64,000 bases of DNA. Source: Bremerella sp. P1 (lineage in GTDB: Bacteria > Planctomycetota > Planctomycetia > Pirellulales > Pirellulaceae). Below, piece after piece: positions 63,381 through 64,000 of this stretch (its first letter is position 1; each line of letters opens with the position of its first letter). A program made the translations under genes and the position numbers. The stretch is taken from NCBI RefSeq assembly GCF_028748185.1, contig NZ_CP118164.1, forward strand, positions 930,001 through 994,000. The letters run 5' to 3'. The notes under the pieces were generated by a model that searched no databases, was not told the DNA's origin, and worked only from the letters and a program-made list of their open reading frames with translations.

Positions 63381-63485
63381 TTCCCCTCTCCCTTCCCAAG
63401 GGAGAGGGCTAGGGTAAGGGTTGGGAAGCGGGTATTCTGTTCGCCCCTCACCCTCCCCCTCTCCCCCAAGGGGCGAGGGGACAGG
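63381..63485 (+). repeat. Facing pair of REP-like palindromes
   Basis: Left unit 63381-63421 (TTCCCCTCTCCCTTCCCAAG to AGGGTAAGGGTT) and right unit 63443-63485 (GCCCCTCACCCTCCCCCTCT to GAGGGGACAGG) facing across about 20 bases, directly after the holA stop. Confidence 0.85.
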
Positions 63486-63623
63486 AAACGGTCGCAGCTA
63501 GCACCCATCGACAATCTCCCGTCGGTATCTCTTGCTTCAATCTTGAGGTTTTCCTACTATCCGCCGACCGTTTCTTGGAAGAAGGCTTGCGCCCGCGCGC
63601 GCCATCAACGGAAGCTCGAGCGA

Positions 63624-64000
63624 ATGATGTCGAAGATTATCCTCCCCTGCGTTGTCTCCCTGACCGTCCTTCTGACTGGCTGCATGAGCGGCTGGAATCG
63701 TGGTATGAATGAGTCGAGTTCGCTCAACTCGTACCTCAATCAGCAAGCGGCTCAGTCGAAACCGGCGGCGCAGAAATCGACCATGCCGGAAACCGAGAAA
63801 GCCAAGCAGCACGAGTTGGCCAAGTCGGAAAGCAGTGACGTTTCCCTCGGCAAAAAGCTGGCAGCCAAGTTAGCCGCCGCCGCCGAGAAAGCACCAGCGG
63901 AGTCGGCACCCGAAGCGACGAGCTATGCAGCCCGCGTCAAAGCGTTGTCGTTGCCGGCGGATGACAAGCAGCAAATCCTCAGCGAGTTCGCTTCGGCCAG
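63624..64000 (+). CDS. Lipoprotein, 3' end beyond the window
   Basis: ATG 63624 opens a frame that runs off the window. The 125 residues seen start with a signal and lipobox (MMSKIILPCVVSLTVLLTGC, lipidated Cys at 20), followed by Ser/Asn- then Ala/Lys/Glu-rich sequence with helical character (LGKKLAAKLAAAAEKAPAES). GGAAG lies ten bases upstream. No domain is recognisable in this part. Membrane-anchored, periplasm-facing protein of unknown role. Confidence 0.75.
   Translation, partial: MMSKIILPCVVSLTVLLTGCMSGWNRGMNESSSLNSYLNQQAAQSKPAAQKSTMPETEKAKQHELAKSESSDVSLGKKLAAKLAAAAEKAPAESAPEATSYAARVKALSLPADDKQQILSEFASA

Overview
The window looks like a chromosome segment of a planctomycete, most like the Pirellulales. 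The reasons are three differently built DUF1559 proteins, a kinase-like membrane protein with a Pro/Ala-rich linker, a sialate O-acetylesterase, a DUF1080 (3-keto-disaccharide hydrolase) protein, an M60 metallopeptidase, a UPF0145 protein, many secreted proteins of unknown function, moderately GC-rich codon use and often weak ribosome binding sites. No rRNA, tRNA, CRISPR array, phage or insertion sequence was seen, and almost all genes look like resident chromosomal genes.

Layout. 1-2060: the end of a histidine kinase gene, then the DAHP synthase gene aroF behind what appears to be a transcription-attenuation leader. 2103-7245: a two-gene minus-strand unit encoding a pseudokinase-like membrane protein and a zinc-ribbon membrane protein. 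7535-10418: threonine aldolase and a DUF1559 protein. 10584-16066: rlmKL and hisDCB. 16074-23755: an M60 peptidase, a secreted protein, two tandem paralogues built from repeated secretin-like (STN-like) modules, and a probable outer-membrane protein. 24550-28095: a DUF1559 prepilin with a small lipoprotein, then an Rrf2 regulator divergent from a protoglobin with a near-ideal palindromic operator between them, then an MscS channel. 28257-33520: sialate esterase, DUF1080 protein, a translationally coupled site-2 protease and SGNH hydrolase pair, and a Lys/Ala repeat histone-H1-like protein. 33693-38993: Mrp ATPase, a degenerate NtrC-like regulator with a small partner, and an M20 deacylase. 39379-47788: a housekeeping block on the minus strand (ftsY, nusB, ribH, rho, coaE, polA). 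48288-52445: a coiled-coil membrane protein, a UPF0145 protein and a HEAT-repeat/membrane-protein pair. 52672-56256: phosphodiesterase, TIM-barrel isomerase and UbiA prenyltransferase, resembling part of an ebo cluster. 56461-64000: clpX, a SHOCT protein, a KDPG aldolase, a third DUF1559-like protein, a large secreted protein, holA and the start of a lipoprotein gene.

The most interesting signal is at 800-972: a consensus-like promoter, a 23-codon reading frame with eight aromatic codons (1 Trp, 5 Phe, 2 Tyr), a region that can pair with the terminator arm, and an intrinsic terminator, all just upstream of the first gene of aromatic amino acid synthesis. Intergenic spaces also hold at least three families of palindromic repeats, often as facing pairs.
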